Origin: CAVSXS01 sp963767715
GTDB taxonomy: Bacteria > Chloroflexota > Ktedonobacteria > Ktedonobacterales > Ktedonobacteraceae
Assembly (NCBI GenBank): GCA_963767715.1
Contig: CAVYFA010000019.1
Location: forward strand, 70,536-134,535
DNA length: 64,000 bases
Direction: 5' to 3'
The notes under the pieces were generated by a model. That model saw only the letters and a program-made list of their open reading frames with translations, did not search any database and was not told where the DNA came from. The stretch's first letter is position 1. The number at the start of each line of letters is the position of its first letter. The translations under genes and the position numbers were made by a program. This document shows positions 26,484 to 34,435 of this stretch, one piece after another.

Positions 26484-27286
26484 ATCACCCTGAAGCTATG
26501 TAAAAAGAAATAGATAGTCATGCCAACGCCTACAATGATTACAAATCCACGCACCAGTTGAGTGTCAAGTTTGCGCGCGAAAAACGCGCTGCCATATCCC
26601 CCTACAATCGCTCCCCCAATCATCACAAGAGCCTGCAGCCAGAAGACCGCGCCGGCAATGATGAAGGTTATCACGGCCACACCGTTGATCAGGGTTTGCA
26701 GCACCGCCTTCAGACCATTCATCTCGTGTATGTTCTCCATGCCCATCACACCCAGCGATGCCAGGATCATAATGCCGATGCCGCCGCCGAAATAGCCCCC
26801 GTAGACCGCGATGACGAACTGGATGAGGACAATAACCGTCAACGTCCGTGGCGAAACAGGCGCTTTTTTATCGATACTCTGGGTAACTATCGCCGCGTTG
26901 CGTTTGCGCAGCAGCGCGGTGATGCGCGGGCTGAAGGCGAAGAGCAACGTTGCCAGCAGCAGCAGGTAAGGCACCAGTCCGAGGAATGTCGCCTGTGGAG
27001 TGAGCAGCAGCAGGATGGCTCCAAGCACGCCGCCGACCAGGCTCGTGACGCCCAGCAGCAGCACGATAACGCGGTTCAAAGCCGCCAGTTCCCGGCGATA
27101 AGCGCTCACACTGGCGACCGAGCCGGGCCAGAGGGCCACCGTGCTGGTCGCGTTCGCCTGGATGGGCGGCACCCCCGTGAAGATGAGCGCCGGAAAGCTG
27201 ATGAAGCTGCCGCCGCCGGCAACAGCGTTGAGCGTGCCGCCCAGCATGGCAGCGATGAAGAGGATGAGGGCTTGCAGTAGTGTCAT
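26480..27286 (-). CDS. TauE/SafE-family membrane transporter
   Basis: Membrane protein of 268 residues with about eight helices arranged as two repeats. The first repeat has MLGGTLNAVAGGGSFISFPA and PIQANATSTVALWPG; the second has VYGGYFGGGIGIMILASLG and LKAVLQTLINGVAV. These glycine-rich helix starts define the TauE/SafE/YfcA family of probable sulfite, sulfoacetate or organic-anion exporters. The first gene of the three-gene operon; its stop overlaps the MFS start by four bases. The 12 bp to the next upstream gene leave little room for a separate promoter. Confidence 0.9.
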   Translation of the reverse strand: MTLLQALILFIAAMLGGTLNAVAGGGSFISFPALIFTGVPPIQANATSTVALWPGSVASVSAYRRELAALNRVIVLLLGVTSLVGGVLGAILLLLTPQATFLGLVPYLLLLATLLFAFSPRITALLRKRNAAIVTQSIDKKAPVSPRTLTVIVLIQFVIAVYGGYFGGGIGIMILASLGVMGMENIHEMNGLKAVLQTLINGVAVITFIIAGAVFWLQALVMIGGAIVGGYGSAFFARKLDTQLVRGFVIIVGVGMTIYFFLHSFRVI

Positions 27287-27298
27287 GAGCCGTTTACA

Positions 27299-27712
27299 TC
27301 AATCGCTCACTGTCGGTTCGCCATGGTCTGTATCTGTTCGCTTTTCTTCCTCAACCAATGCGATAAGATACTGAAGAGCCTCTTCTTCTGAGGCCGCTGT
27401 GCTCATTTTTACGACAAAGCGATGTAGGGCATCAGTATCTTCCAAAACATCTATTTGTTTTTTTGCGTAGGGGTGGATTTCTGGGAAACGTGCCTGGATA
27501 ATATCGAGAACTGCACGGCGCAACCCGCGAACCGCACCTTCTCGTCTCTCTTCCTGAACAACCCATGAATCTTCAAGAATATCTCTGTACATAGCGAACC
27601 TCCTACTCAGCCATTCGAGATCGGCTGCTCCTTTGAACACTAGTGATGCAAACCTACGAGCATATTCAAGCAGGTTATATTCGTTTGCCTCTGCAAGTTC
27701 CGCCGCTACTTG
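27299..27712 (-). pseudogene. C-terminal fragment of an Rpn-like nuclease/transposase family protein
   Basis: The open frame from 27712 reads QVAAELAEANEYNLLEYARR, FASLVFKGAADLEWLSRRF, then WVVQEERREGAVRGLRR and ends VEEEKRTDTDHGE. The helix-rich, charged end with an EERREGxxxGL motif is typical of the C-termini of Rpn/PD-(D/E)XK transposase-like proteins in Chloroflexota and Cyanobacteria. The catalytic N-terminal half is missing: an in-frame TGA is directly upstream at 27713. A GTG at 27640 with weak context could give a 113-residue protein. I favour a remnant. Confidence 0.55.
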
Positions 27713-27828
27713 TCATCCCACGGCTTTGGCATAGAATAAGCCCTTTCCACATAATTATTCTATGCAAAGAGTAACATACTGGAAACGGCTTGTCGAGCGT
27801 GGTTATGAAAAAGGATACACATCTTCCA

Positions 27829-28137
27829 TCACAGTTCCCGCCTCGCGTCACGTACTGCATCTACGGTGCTGAGTCCCGTAGGCCAATGGGCGCTTATTTC
27901 CGCAGAGAGGCGCTCAAGATCTGTCCAGGCCTCATCCTCCGTCAGTTCTTCAAACCGTGAAGCTTTGTGAGCCGGTACTAATCGCGCAACGACTTTACCG
28001 TGATTGGTTATTTCGATGGTTTCACACTCTTCCTCCACCATACGCAGTATCTCGCTGATTCGTTCCTTGAGTTCCCGAACCCCAAATCTTTTTATAGCAA
28101 CCCCCGTACAGTCACGTTTATAGCCGTGCCATTGCAA
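27829..28137 (-). CDS. Phd/YefM-type antitoxin
   Basis: About 102 residues. The segment FGVRELKERISEILRMVEEE, ETIEITNHGKVVARLVP matches the DNA-binding N-terminal domain of Phd/YefM antitoxins; the acidic helical C-terminus (EELTEDEAWTDLERLSAEIS) would wrap the toxin. The likely ancestral start is close to VAIKRFGV; ATG 28137 adds about a dozen residues. Its stop overlaps an ATG that opens a toxin-like frame (MEDVYPFS) closed after eight codons, so the VapC/PIN partner has been lost and the antitoxin is an orphan. Confidence 0.75.
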   Translation of the reverse strand: MQWHGYKRDCTGVAIKRFGVRELKERISEILRMVEEECETIEITNHGKVVARLVPAHKASRFEELTEDEAWTDLERLSAEISAHWPTGLSTVDAVRDARREL

Positions 28138-28159
28138 AAATGCTCTTCTCCACTAGCCA

Positions 28160-29800
28160 CTACACTTCCCCATATACTACCTTTCCGCCTAAAATCGTCG
28201 CCTGCATGCCGTTCTCCGGCATCTTCTCCGCCGGAACGCTCAGTATGTCCTCGCGCAGTACGACGGCGTCTCCCAGCTTGCCCACCGACAGCGAGCCTTT
28301 GCTGTCCTCCTCGGCGCCCGCGTAGGCTGCGCCAAGAGTGTACCCCCATAGTGCCCGAGCCAGCGGCAGGGCCTGGTCGGGCAGCCACGGTGCGCGCTGC
28401 CTCGTTTCGGGATTATTGCGCGCGGTGGCGGCGTAGAGGATGCGCAGCGGATCGAAGGTCTCGACCGGCGCATCTGAGCCGAGCGCGAGCGGGATGCCCA
28501 TGTCGTGCATGGTACGATATGCGTAGGCGCGGCGGTGGCGTTTGCCCCAGTAACGTTCGGCAATGTCGCGGTCGGCGACGGCGTGAAACGGCTGCACCGA
28601 GGCTACTACACCGAGCCGCCGCATGCGTTCCAGGTCTTCCGGCGCAATCAACTGCACGTGTTCAAGGCGATAGCGCAGGCGCCTGTAACGCTGTCCGGCC
28701 GAGCCAGCCAGGTCGAGCGAGCCAGGAGAGTCCGCCAGGCGGCGCTGCGCCAGCTCGATGGAGTTCAGCGCGGCGCGGGCGGCGCGGTCGCCGATGGCGT
28801 GAATGGCGATGCTGATGCCCATCCCGGCTGCCATGCTGACCGCCTCGTCCATCTCCTGCTCCGGGATAGCCAGGATGCCCCGGTTGCCAGGATCGCCCTC
28901 GAAGCTGTCGAGCATGGCGGCAGTCTGCGAGCCGAGCGTACCATCGGCAAAGATTTTGATGCCGCCCAGGCGCAGCAAATCATCCCCGAACCCGGCGCGT
29001 ACACCAACGGCACGCAGTTCCGGCAGCACGCGGCGCGGCAGGATCATCTCCACGCGCACGCCCAGCGCGTCTTCGTCGCGAAGTTGCTGAAAGAGGCGAA
29101 AGGCCTCATCATCTTCGATATCATGGATAGTAGTGATACCGGCACGCTGCAATTCCTTGAGTTTCGCCTCAACGAGGTGGCGCGTCAGCACGGGGTCGTG
29201 CCGGTCGATGACTTCATAAACAAGCGAGGTCGCGCCCTGCTCCTCTAAGATGCCCGTGGGGCTGCCATCACTATCTCGCCGGATAGCGCCATTGGCGGGT
29301 TCGGGCGTCGCGGCGCTGATCGAGGCGCGCTGCAGGGCGAGCGAGTTGACCCACAACACGTGTCCATCCTTGCTCCACAAGGCGACGGGATGCTGTGGTG
29401 CGGCGCTATCGAGTGATGCCTTCGTTGGGAAATGCTGGCCCGGCCAGAGATTTTTATCCCACTGGCCGCCGAGTATCCACTGCCCGGCAGGTGTCTGCGC
29501 AGCACGCGCTCGCACCAGCGCGGCGGCCTCATCCTCGCTGACACAGCCCCCCGCGTCAATATAGTACGACCGGTACGCCAGGCTGACCAGGTGAATGTGG
29601 GCATCGATGAAGCCGGGCAGCACCGTTTTTCCACGCAAATCAACCAGTTCGGCGTTCCTGTCGCCCACGCGCCGCACCTCGTCATCACTACCCACCGCCA
29701 GGATGCGCCCGCTGAGACTGTCGATGGCCATTGCCTGCGCGCGTGGCTGCGCAGTGTCCATGGTGTAAATCGTGCCGTTGAGATAGAGAATTGTGCTCAT
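28160..29800 (-). CDS. YtcJ-like amidohydrolase
   Basis: Metal-dependent amidohydrolase of 546 residues, of the amidohydrolase 3 (YtcJ/AepA) group. N-terminal beta domain LYLNGTIYTMD, metal motif LPGFIDAHIHLVSL, WILGGQWDKNLWP, GGIKIFADGTLGSQTAAML with the family lysine, IAIHAIGDRAAR, YRLEHVQLI, and LGSDAPVETFDPL with the catalytic aspartate. Substrates in this group are varied N-acyl or cyclic amides. I start at ATG 29800: the AGGAG motif lies seven bases before it but only one base before the upstream ATG 29806. It follows the EamA gene by ten bases, an obvious operon. Confidence 0.92.
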   Translation of the reverse strand: MSTILYLNGTIYTMDTAQPRAQAMAIDSLSGRILAVGSDDEVRRVGDRNAELVDLRGKTVLPGFIDAHIHLVSLAYRSYYIDAGGCVSEDEAAALVRARAAQTPAGQWILGGQWDKNLWPGQHFPTKASLDSAAPQHPVALWSKDGHVLWVNSLALQRASISAATPEPANGAIRRDSDGSPTGILEEQGATSLVYEVIDRHDPVLTRHLVEAKLKELQRAGITTIHDIEDDEAFRLFQQLRDEDALGVRVEMILPRRVLPELRAVGVRAGFGDDLLRLGGIKIFADGTLGSQTAAMLDSFEGDPGNRGILAIPEQEMDEAVSMAAGMGISIAIHAIGDRAARAALNSIELAQRRLADSPGSLDLAGSAGQRYRRLRYRLEHVQLIAPEDLERMRRLGVVASVQPFHAVADRDIAERYWGKRHRRAYAYRTMHDMGIPLALGSDAPVETFDPLRILYAATARNNPETRQRAPWLPDQALPLARALWGYTLGAAYAGAEEDSKGSLSVGKLGDAVVLREDILSVPAEKMPENGMQATILGGKVVYGEV

Positions 29801-29810
29801 TGTCATACTC

Positions 29811-30737
29811 CTACGAACGTCTCGAAATCAAAAACACACTTACAACGATGAGTATCCCACCTACGATAGTCGTCGCTAAAAGCTGGTCGTGCAGCAGCAC
29901 GATAGCCAGGGTTGTGCCCAACAATGGCTGGATGAATAACGCTGATGCTGCCGCTGAGCCATCGACGCGCTCAAGGCCCTTGAACCAGGCGAGATAAGCC
30001 ACGACGGTAGACATGAGAGCCAGCCAGCCGATGCTGAGCCAGGCCTGCACGCCCAGGGGATGCCAGCCATGCAGGACGACATCGACCCCGGCCAGCGGTA
30101 TCCAGAAAATGGTGCTGCCAACAATTGCTGCCGCCGTTATCAACAATGGCGAGTGCTTCACCAGAAGAGCCTTCCCACGCACAGTATAAAACGACTCAAA
30201 GACCAGTGCCAGCACCACCATCAGGTCGCCTATAATGCGCAGCGCGCCTCCTCCGGCCGGGATGTTTGGAACCAGGCTGCGCTCTACGATCAGGTATACC
30301 CCGAAAAGGCCCAGGGCCAGCGCGATGCCTGTACGCAACCGAAAACGCTCGCGCAGCAGCAGCCACGAGAGCGCGGCGGTGAATATCGACTCGCTGGCGA
30401 TCAACAGCGCCACATCAGAGGCAGTAGTCAACGACAGTCCGCCATATTCGAGGATTTTATTGATGACAAAGCCGACCAGCGCCAGCACCGCCAGTTGTGG
30501 CAGGTCCCCGCGCGTCAGGTTCAAGTCTTTGCGCATGGCAATCAGCAGGGGAAGCAGGATAAGTGCAGAGAGGATCATCCTGAGCGCGTTCATCATGTTG
30601 ACCGAGGTATCGCGCAGCGCGAATTTCGCAGCAACATAGCTGCACGCCCAGAGCGTATTGGCGAAGATGAGCAAGAGCCAGGAGAGTGTGTGACGCGTTT
30701 GCCTGGGATGGCTAATCGTCTTCCAATCTTTATTCAT
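29811..30737 (-). CDS. EamA/DMT-family transporter
   Basis: Drug/metabolite-type transporter of 308 residues with ten membrane helices formed by two EamA repeats. Typical features: LLLIFANTLWACSYVAAKFA in helix 1, LEYGGLSLTTASDVALLIAS at the end of repeat one with LRERFRLRTGIALALGLFGV following, and in repeat two FKGLERVDGSAAASALFIQP with LLGTTLAIVLLHDQLLATTI. Members export amino acids or other metabolites. Because the amidohydrolase is in the same operon, export or uptake of its substrate or product is plausible but unproven. Confidence 0.9.
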   Translation of the reverse strand: MNKDWKTISHPRQTRHTLSWLLLIFANTLWACSYVAAKFALRDTSVNMMNALRMILSALILLPLLIAMRKDLNLTRGDLPQLAVLALVGFVINKILEYGGLSLTTASDVALLIASESIFTAALSWLLLRERFRLRTGIALALGLFGVYLIVERSLVPNIPAGGGALRIIGDLMVVLALVFESFYTVRGKALLVKHSPLLITAAAIVGSTIFWIPLAGVDVVLHGWHPLGVQAWLSIGWLALMSTVVAYLAWFKGLERVDGSAAASALFIQPLLGTTLAIVLLHDQLLATTIVGGILIVVSVFLISRRS

Positions 30738-30843
30738 GGATATACCACCCCATAATTCTCTTCTAGAAGAATAACATAGCGAAAGTGTTCTGTCGAGTGA
30801 AATAAAGCATATTATGGGCCACTATCAATGTGAGTTTATCGGC

Positions 30844-32020
30844 TCAACGACCATGCTCGACTGCGGGTGCTCGCGTTCCACGCAGCACCTTGAAGCGCGT
30901 ATTTCCTCCCACCTCTTCCACCAGGCCGAAGCACTCGCGCAGAGTGGGCTCATAGCGCAGGAAGCGGTTGGCAACCAGGTAGAAGCGCCCGCGCGGGCGG
31001 AGGACTTGTGCGGCTTCGCGGATGAAGCGATGGCCGATTTCGGTCGTCTGGATGCCTCCAATATGAAAGGGGGGATTGGTAACGACCAGGTCAAAATGCT
31101 GCTCGCGCACAGCCTGTATCCCATCGCTCGCCAGCACCCGCGCGTTGGTCAGCCCGCGCTGCTCGATCACGCGCCGCACGGCATCTACGGCGGCAAGGCT
31201 GGCATCCACCATCGTCACCTGCCCCTTCGTGGCGCGCCCGGCGATATCAATGCCGATGTAACCGGCACCGCTTCCGATATCAAGAGCCTCGTCGGTCACG
31301 CGTACCTCCAGCGCCTCCAACAGCAAGCGTGTACCCTCGTCCAACTTCCCCTCCGCGAAAGGCATGAGTACGGGGATAGCAGCGGTGGGCCACGCACCCC
31401 CAGGGATGGCACCCGCGAGGGGCGCCACTACATTTTGTTGATCGGCCATTGCATCGACATGTAGTAGCGCCCCTCGCGGGTGCCCTCGGGTGCGGGGTCG
31501 TCTGCCCTCGGTGCGGGGTCGCCTGCCAGGTCCGCGGGTTATAAACGGAACGCACGACACGCTCGCCCTTGTGGATCTCCAGCGTTTCGACATTGCCGAA
31601 TAGGTCCGCCATGCGCTTCGCCAGCGTGAGAATGCCGCGATCCTTGCTCCCCTGCACATAGAGCCGACCCGCGGGTTTGAGCGCGTAAGCAGCCAGTTGC
31701 AGAGCATACTCGATCCAGACTTTTCCCGGCTGGTAGAGCGTATTCAAGACAGCTACATCCATAGCAGCGGGAGACGCGTGTTGCATATACTCATGGAAGG
31801 GAATATCTCGCAAGGAGAGCGAGGCCGGTGTGCGCTCGCGCTGGATGGCGTCCCGCGCCTGTTGTAGGGCGGCCACGTTATCTTCGGCAAGCACCAGTTC
31901 GCCCATTGGCAGGCGAAGCGCAGCTTCAGGCACGAATGGATCGGCGGCTGAATTGAGTATTACCAATCGCTCGTCGAAGGCAAGTTGTACGGTTTCACAC
32001 AGTAAAGAAGAACGGAGCAT
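30844..32020 (-). pseudogene. RsmC-like rRNA methyltransferase interrupted by a palindromic repeat
   Basis: The two frames together make a class I SAM-dependent methyltransferase of the RsmC/RlmG type, which methylates guanine in rRNA. The upstream frame (ATG 32020) carries the non-catalytic N-terminal domain (LRLPMGELVLAEDNVAAL, YVQGSKDRGILTLAKRMADL, ETLEIHKGERVVR). The downstream frame carries the catalytic domain: LDIGSGAGYIGIDIAGRA, TMVDASLAAVDAVRR, and the base-binding motif VVTNPPFHIGG. Between them, at 31390-31530, lie a 26-bp inverted repeat and associated GC-rich sequence; the switch of frame (one base skipped) falls in this zone. The insertion sits in the interdomain linker, so some activity might survive if frame were kept. 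Confidence 0.8.
31408..31484. repeat. Palindromic repeat inside the RsmC-like gene
   Basis: Arms of 26 bp at 31408-31433 and 31459-31484, complementary at 25 positions, separated by 25 bp. The arms contain CACCCGCGAGGGGCGCCACT. The same design occurs at 43737-43806, with a related one at 62244-62345. It is followed by repeated GGTGCGGGGTCG units up to about 31520. Confidence 0.9.
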
Positions 32021-32291
32021 TGTCTATGGCTTTCTATATTGATAGTGCCTTCCTTCATGATACCATGAACGAGGAAGCCATCCAACGATTTACGCAAGGC
32101 TGGCAAACGATGAAAAAAATGTAATATTCTTGTGTTTCATTCGGGCTAATGACATGAATGAACTGTCATACAAGGCGTATCGATATTCATCGGTTCGTCA
32201 GGCTCGTATGATATAGTTGAACTCGTAAGCGAAAGAGATGCGAACAATTTTCCAGAACGAAGTGGAAGCGGATGGTAGTGAATGGGGTATT

Positions 32292-32467
32292 CCTGCCGCG
32301 GGTATTTCGGCTATGTGGCGAGGGCAGAGAAAAACGGCAGGAAGTGTATCGCATGGGTAGCGGCAGCTATGTGGTAAGGGCAGGAAGCGATACGTTATGT
32401 GCATTCCTTTTGGGTTATGTAGCAGGGTGGAAGCCTGAAGGCTTTGATCCCTCCTTCAGGCTTTTTT
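32292..32467 (+). ncRNA. Candidate structured RNA with three repeated motifs and a terminator
   Basis: Not a protein gene. Three copies of a motif are seen: GGCTATGTGGCGAGGGCAG (32309), AGCTATGTGGTAAGGGCAG (32365) and GGTTATGTAGCAGGGTGG (32413). The first two are each closed by a perfect 7-bp stem (CCTGCCG/CGGCAGG at 32292 and 32335; GTATCGC/GCGATAC at 32346 and 32387). The third could be closed by GC-A-TTCC with GGAAGC, whose 3' strand overlaps the terminator arm starting at 32431. This is the layout of tandem sensor domains before an intrinsic terminator. No plus-strand gene follows, so it is either a stand-alone small RNA or an orphaned leader. I recognise no known RNA family. Confidence 0.5.
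32431..32467 (+). terminator. Intrinsic terminator
   Basis: AAGCCTGAAGG (32431-32441) pairs perfectly with CCTTCAGGCTT (32453-32463) across an 11-base loop and is followed by a run of Ts. It terminates plus-strand transcription; the only candidate transcript is the structured RNA directly upstream. Confidence 0.85.
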
Positions 32468-32482
32468 CTTGCCGTCAAACGT

Positions 32483-32510
32483 GTAAGGACGCGATGGATC
32501 GCGTCCCTAC
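32483..32510. repeat. Short palindrome at the 3' end of the FG-GAP gene
   Basis: GTAAGGACGCGAT and ATCGCGTCCCTAC with a two-base loop, one mismatch in 13. It overlaps the stop of the minus-strand gene at 32507 and may act as a transcript end or be a short member of the dispersed palindrome family. Confidence 0.6.
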
Positions 32511-33268
32511 GACTGCGGGAGATTTACCTGCTCCCCTGGCCGCTGTGGGCGAAATTGCGTGCCATCATTGATGTAGACCAGGCGTTGGTCCTGAATCTTA
32601 ACGATCATATCCGGTTTGCCATCCCCGTTGACATCGACGAACTCAGCCGTAACCGGCGTCAGGTCCTGGCCGTTGCCGAAGAGCGTGGGGCCGCTGTAGA
32701 TGCGCGCGTGCGAAGGATCGCCGCCCGGAAGCTCAATAATGACGATGTGCCGGTTGAGGTTCATAAAGACAAAATGAGAAGGGTTGCTGGGACTATCGTT
32801 GTGCCCAACTACCGCGTTGATCTGGAATGTTCTGGGACGTCCATAGGTCACATCGTCCTGGTGAACCTGCCACCAGTTGCCGATAGCGCTGAAGCTTACA
32901 ATCAACGCCACCGTCACCACCATACCCAGCAGAAGCGCCAACAGGGGTACACCCCTGATACTCCTCACCTTGCCGATCAATCCCATACCTGGCAGCGGCG
33001 AAGTTACCCGCTCCCTGACTGGAGGGGGAACGATCGCTTTTGATGTAATTCCCCTACCTGTCACTGGAGATACCGGGGATGTAGCAGAGCTCCTGCGAGG
33101 AATCCTCGTTCCCGGCTTCGTCTCAGGGTCCTCCAGGGCGTCACGCTGAAGTGGGCGATCATAACGCCGGATGCTGGTGTGCGGCCGCGTCACATAAAAC
33201 TGATCCTCCTCCTCTTCAACATCCAGATCGATCGCGACAGGCTCTCTCTTTTCCTTAATATTGAGCAT
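32507..33268 (-). CDS. Single-pass membrane protein with FG-GAP-like repeat
   Basis: About 253 residues. A charged cytoplasmic head (DLDVEEEEDQFYVTRPH) with many Pro, Ser and Arg leads to one membrane helix (VPLLALLLGMVVTVALIVSF, about 105-125). The outer part is beta-rich and contains FVDVNGDGKPDMIVKIQDQR, the calcium-loop motif of FG-GAP/VCBS propeller blades, preceded by a second weaker blade (FVFMNLNRHIVIIEL). Two blades cannot close a propeller, so it may assemble or act as a small binding domain. AAGGAGG lies upstream of ATG 33268. Function unknown. Confidence 0.7.
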   Translation of the reverse strand: MLNIKEKREPVAIDLDVEEEEDQFYVTRPHTSIRRYDRPLQRDALEDPETKPGTRIPRRSSATSPVSPVTGRGITSKAIVPPPVRERVTSPLPGMGLIGKVRSIRGVPLLALLLGMVVTVALIVSFSAIGNWWQVHQDDVTYGRPRTFQINAVVGHNDSPSNPSHFVFMNLNRHIVIIELPGGDPSHARIYSGPTLFGNGQDLTPVTAEFVDVNGDGKPDMIVKIQDQRLVYINDGTQFRPQRPGEQVNLPQS

Positions 33269-33601
33269 GGCGTTATGTGCCTCCTTGCCGGTTATAGATA
33301 TTATGTTCTAGTACTTGTTATTATAAGCATTTTCAAGGGGAAGTCAAGGGTTTTTAGAACGAATTTTCTCTGCTTTTCGGGGCTATGTGAACATGATACA
33401 ATAGACCCCTAACCCAGCTCCACGACAACGTACCTCGTAAATCTCTCTAGATCAAGAAGCAAGCCCCCCACTTACAGAACGTGGCACCCGCGTACAGCGA
33501 AGTTGACAGCAAAAGCCCCTATCTCTCCAACGCGCAAGGCAGAATGTGGTATCATGTACCAGAGAACCAGCCCGAGCAGACAACAGCATCAGAGACATAG
33601 C
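33269..33601. other. Intergenic region with promoter-like elements
   Basis: About 330 bp. CATGATACAATAGACCC at 33392-33408 recurs exactly at 38459-38475 and contains the -10-like TACAAT. TTGACAGCAAAA at 33503 recurs upstream of the TIR gene. No ORF is supported before the Uma2 start. Confidence 0.45.
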
Positions 33602-34171
33602 ATGGCACAACGCAAATACTCAATCATGAGTGTCGAGGACTATCTGATCCTCAATAGGAATAGCAAAGACACCCGCTACGAATACCTCGACGGCGAGTTA
33701 CGCATGCTGGCCGGAGGAAGCCCCGATCACTCCATTATCATCGCTAATCTGACAGCCACAATCAAGGGGCCGCTCAAGGGCAGTCCATGCCGCGTCTACA
33801 ATTCCGATGTTCAGCTCAAGCTCTCCGAAAAACGCTACGTCTTCCCCGATATCACAGTCAGTTGTGACGAACGCGACCGGAACCAGAAAGAAACGATACG
33901 CTACCCCCGCGTCGTCGTTGAGGTGCTTTCCCCAAGCACAGAAGCGACCGATAGAGGCAAAAAAGCGGCCTACTACCGCGCATGCCCAACGATACAAGAA
34001 TATGTGATGGTTGACTCCGAGGAAGCCTTCATAGAAGTTCACCGCCGCGAAGCGGAGAGATGGACTATCAACACCTTTGAACCAGGAGAAACCATCAGGC
34101 TAGAAAGCCTCGGCATCCAGTTCCCTATCGAAGACGCTTACGAGGGGACAAGTCTTGCCTACGAGCAATAA
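33602..34171 (+). CDS. Uma2-family PD-(D/E)XK endonuclease-like protein
   Basis: About 189 residues. Characteristic Uma2 features: MSVEDYLILNRNSKDTRYEY, LDGELRMLAGGSPDHSIIIA, VYNSDVQLKLSEKRYVFPDI with the catalytic aspartate, RVVVEVLSPSTEATDRGKK with the Glu and Lys, and YYRACPTIQEYVMVDS. The fold is that of restriction-type nucleases and the active-site residues look intact. Copies are abundant in cyanobacteria and Chloroflexota; their biology is poorly known. I start at ATG 33602, which matches family length; ribosome site weak. Next to the TIR-TPR gene and an integrase remnant, so part of an accessory patch. Confidence 0.85.
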   Translation: MAQRKYSIMSVEDYLILNRNSKDTRYEYLDGELRMLAGGSPDHSIIIANLTATIKGPLKGSPCRVYNSDVQLKLSEKRYVFPDITVSCDERDRNQKETIRYPRVVVEVLSPSTEATDRGKKAAYYRACPTIQEYVMVDSEEAFIEVHRREAERWTINTFEPGETIRLESLGIQFPIEDAYEGTSLAYEQ

Positions 34172-34435
34172 GCGCACGATTAAGTTATAGACCCATACTG
34201 ACTAATTTTCTAAGCTTTTTGCTACGCAACCATATAGACCCCCGCATCTAGACTCTCCAACAACGAACCCTCACAAGCCTAAACTATACCTAAACTCAAG
34301 CCCCTTCGCAGACATAAAAAAGTCCAAATACATCAATGTTGACAGCAAAAAATGCTTGAACATCTATGGTCAACAATAACGATTTATGCTATCATGCAGG
34401 CAAAATCCGTAGAAGATGAAGTAAGGCAGAGCATT

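Noticed and set aside
27675..27860. 61-residue ORF after the Phd antitoxin as the toxin
   Set aside because: Wrong frame relative to the coupled start and no PIN or RelE motif; the coupled frame closes after eight codons.
32424..32467. AGGGTGGAA before a terminator, resembling a T-box antiterminator
   Set aside because: The rest of the T-box core is missing, the preceding domains do not look like T-box stem I, and no plus-strand synthetase or amino-acid gene follows.
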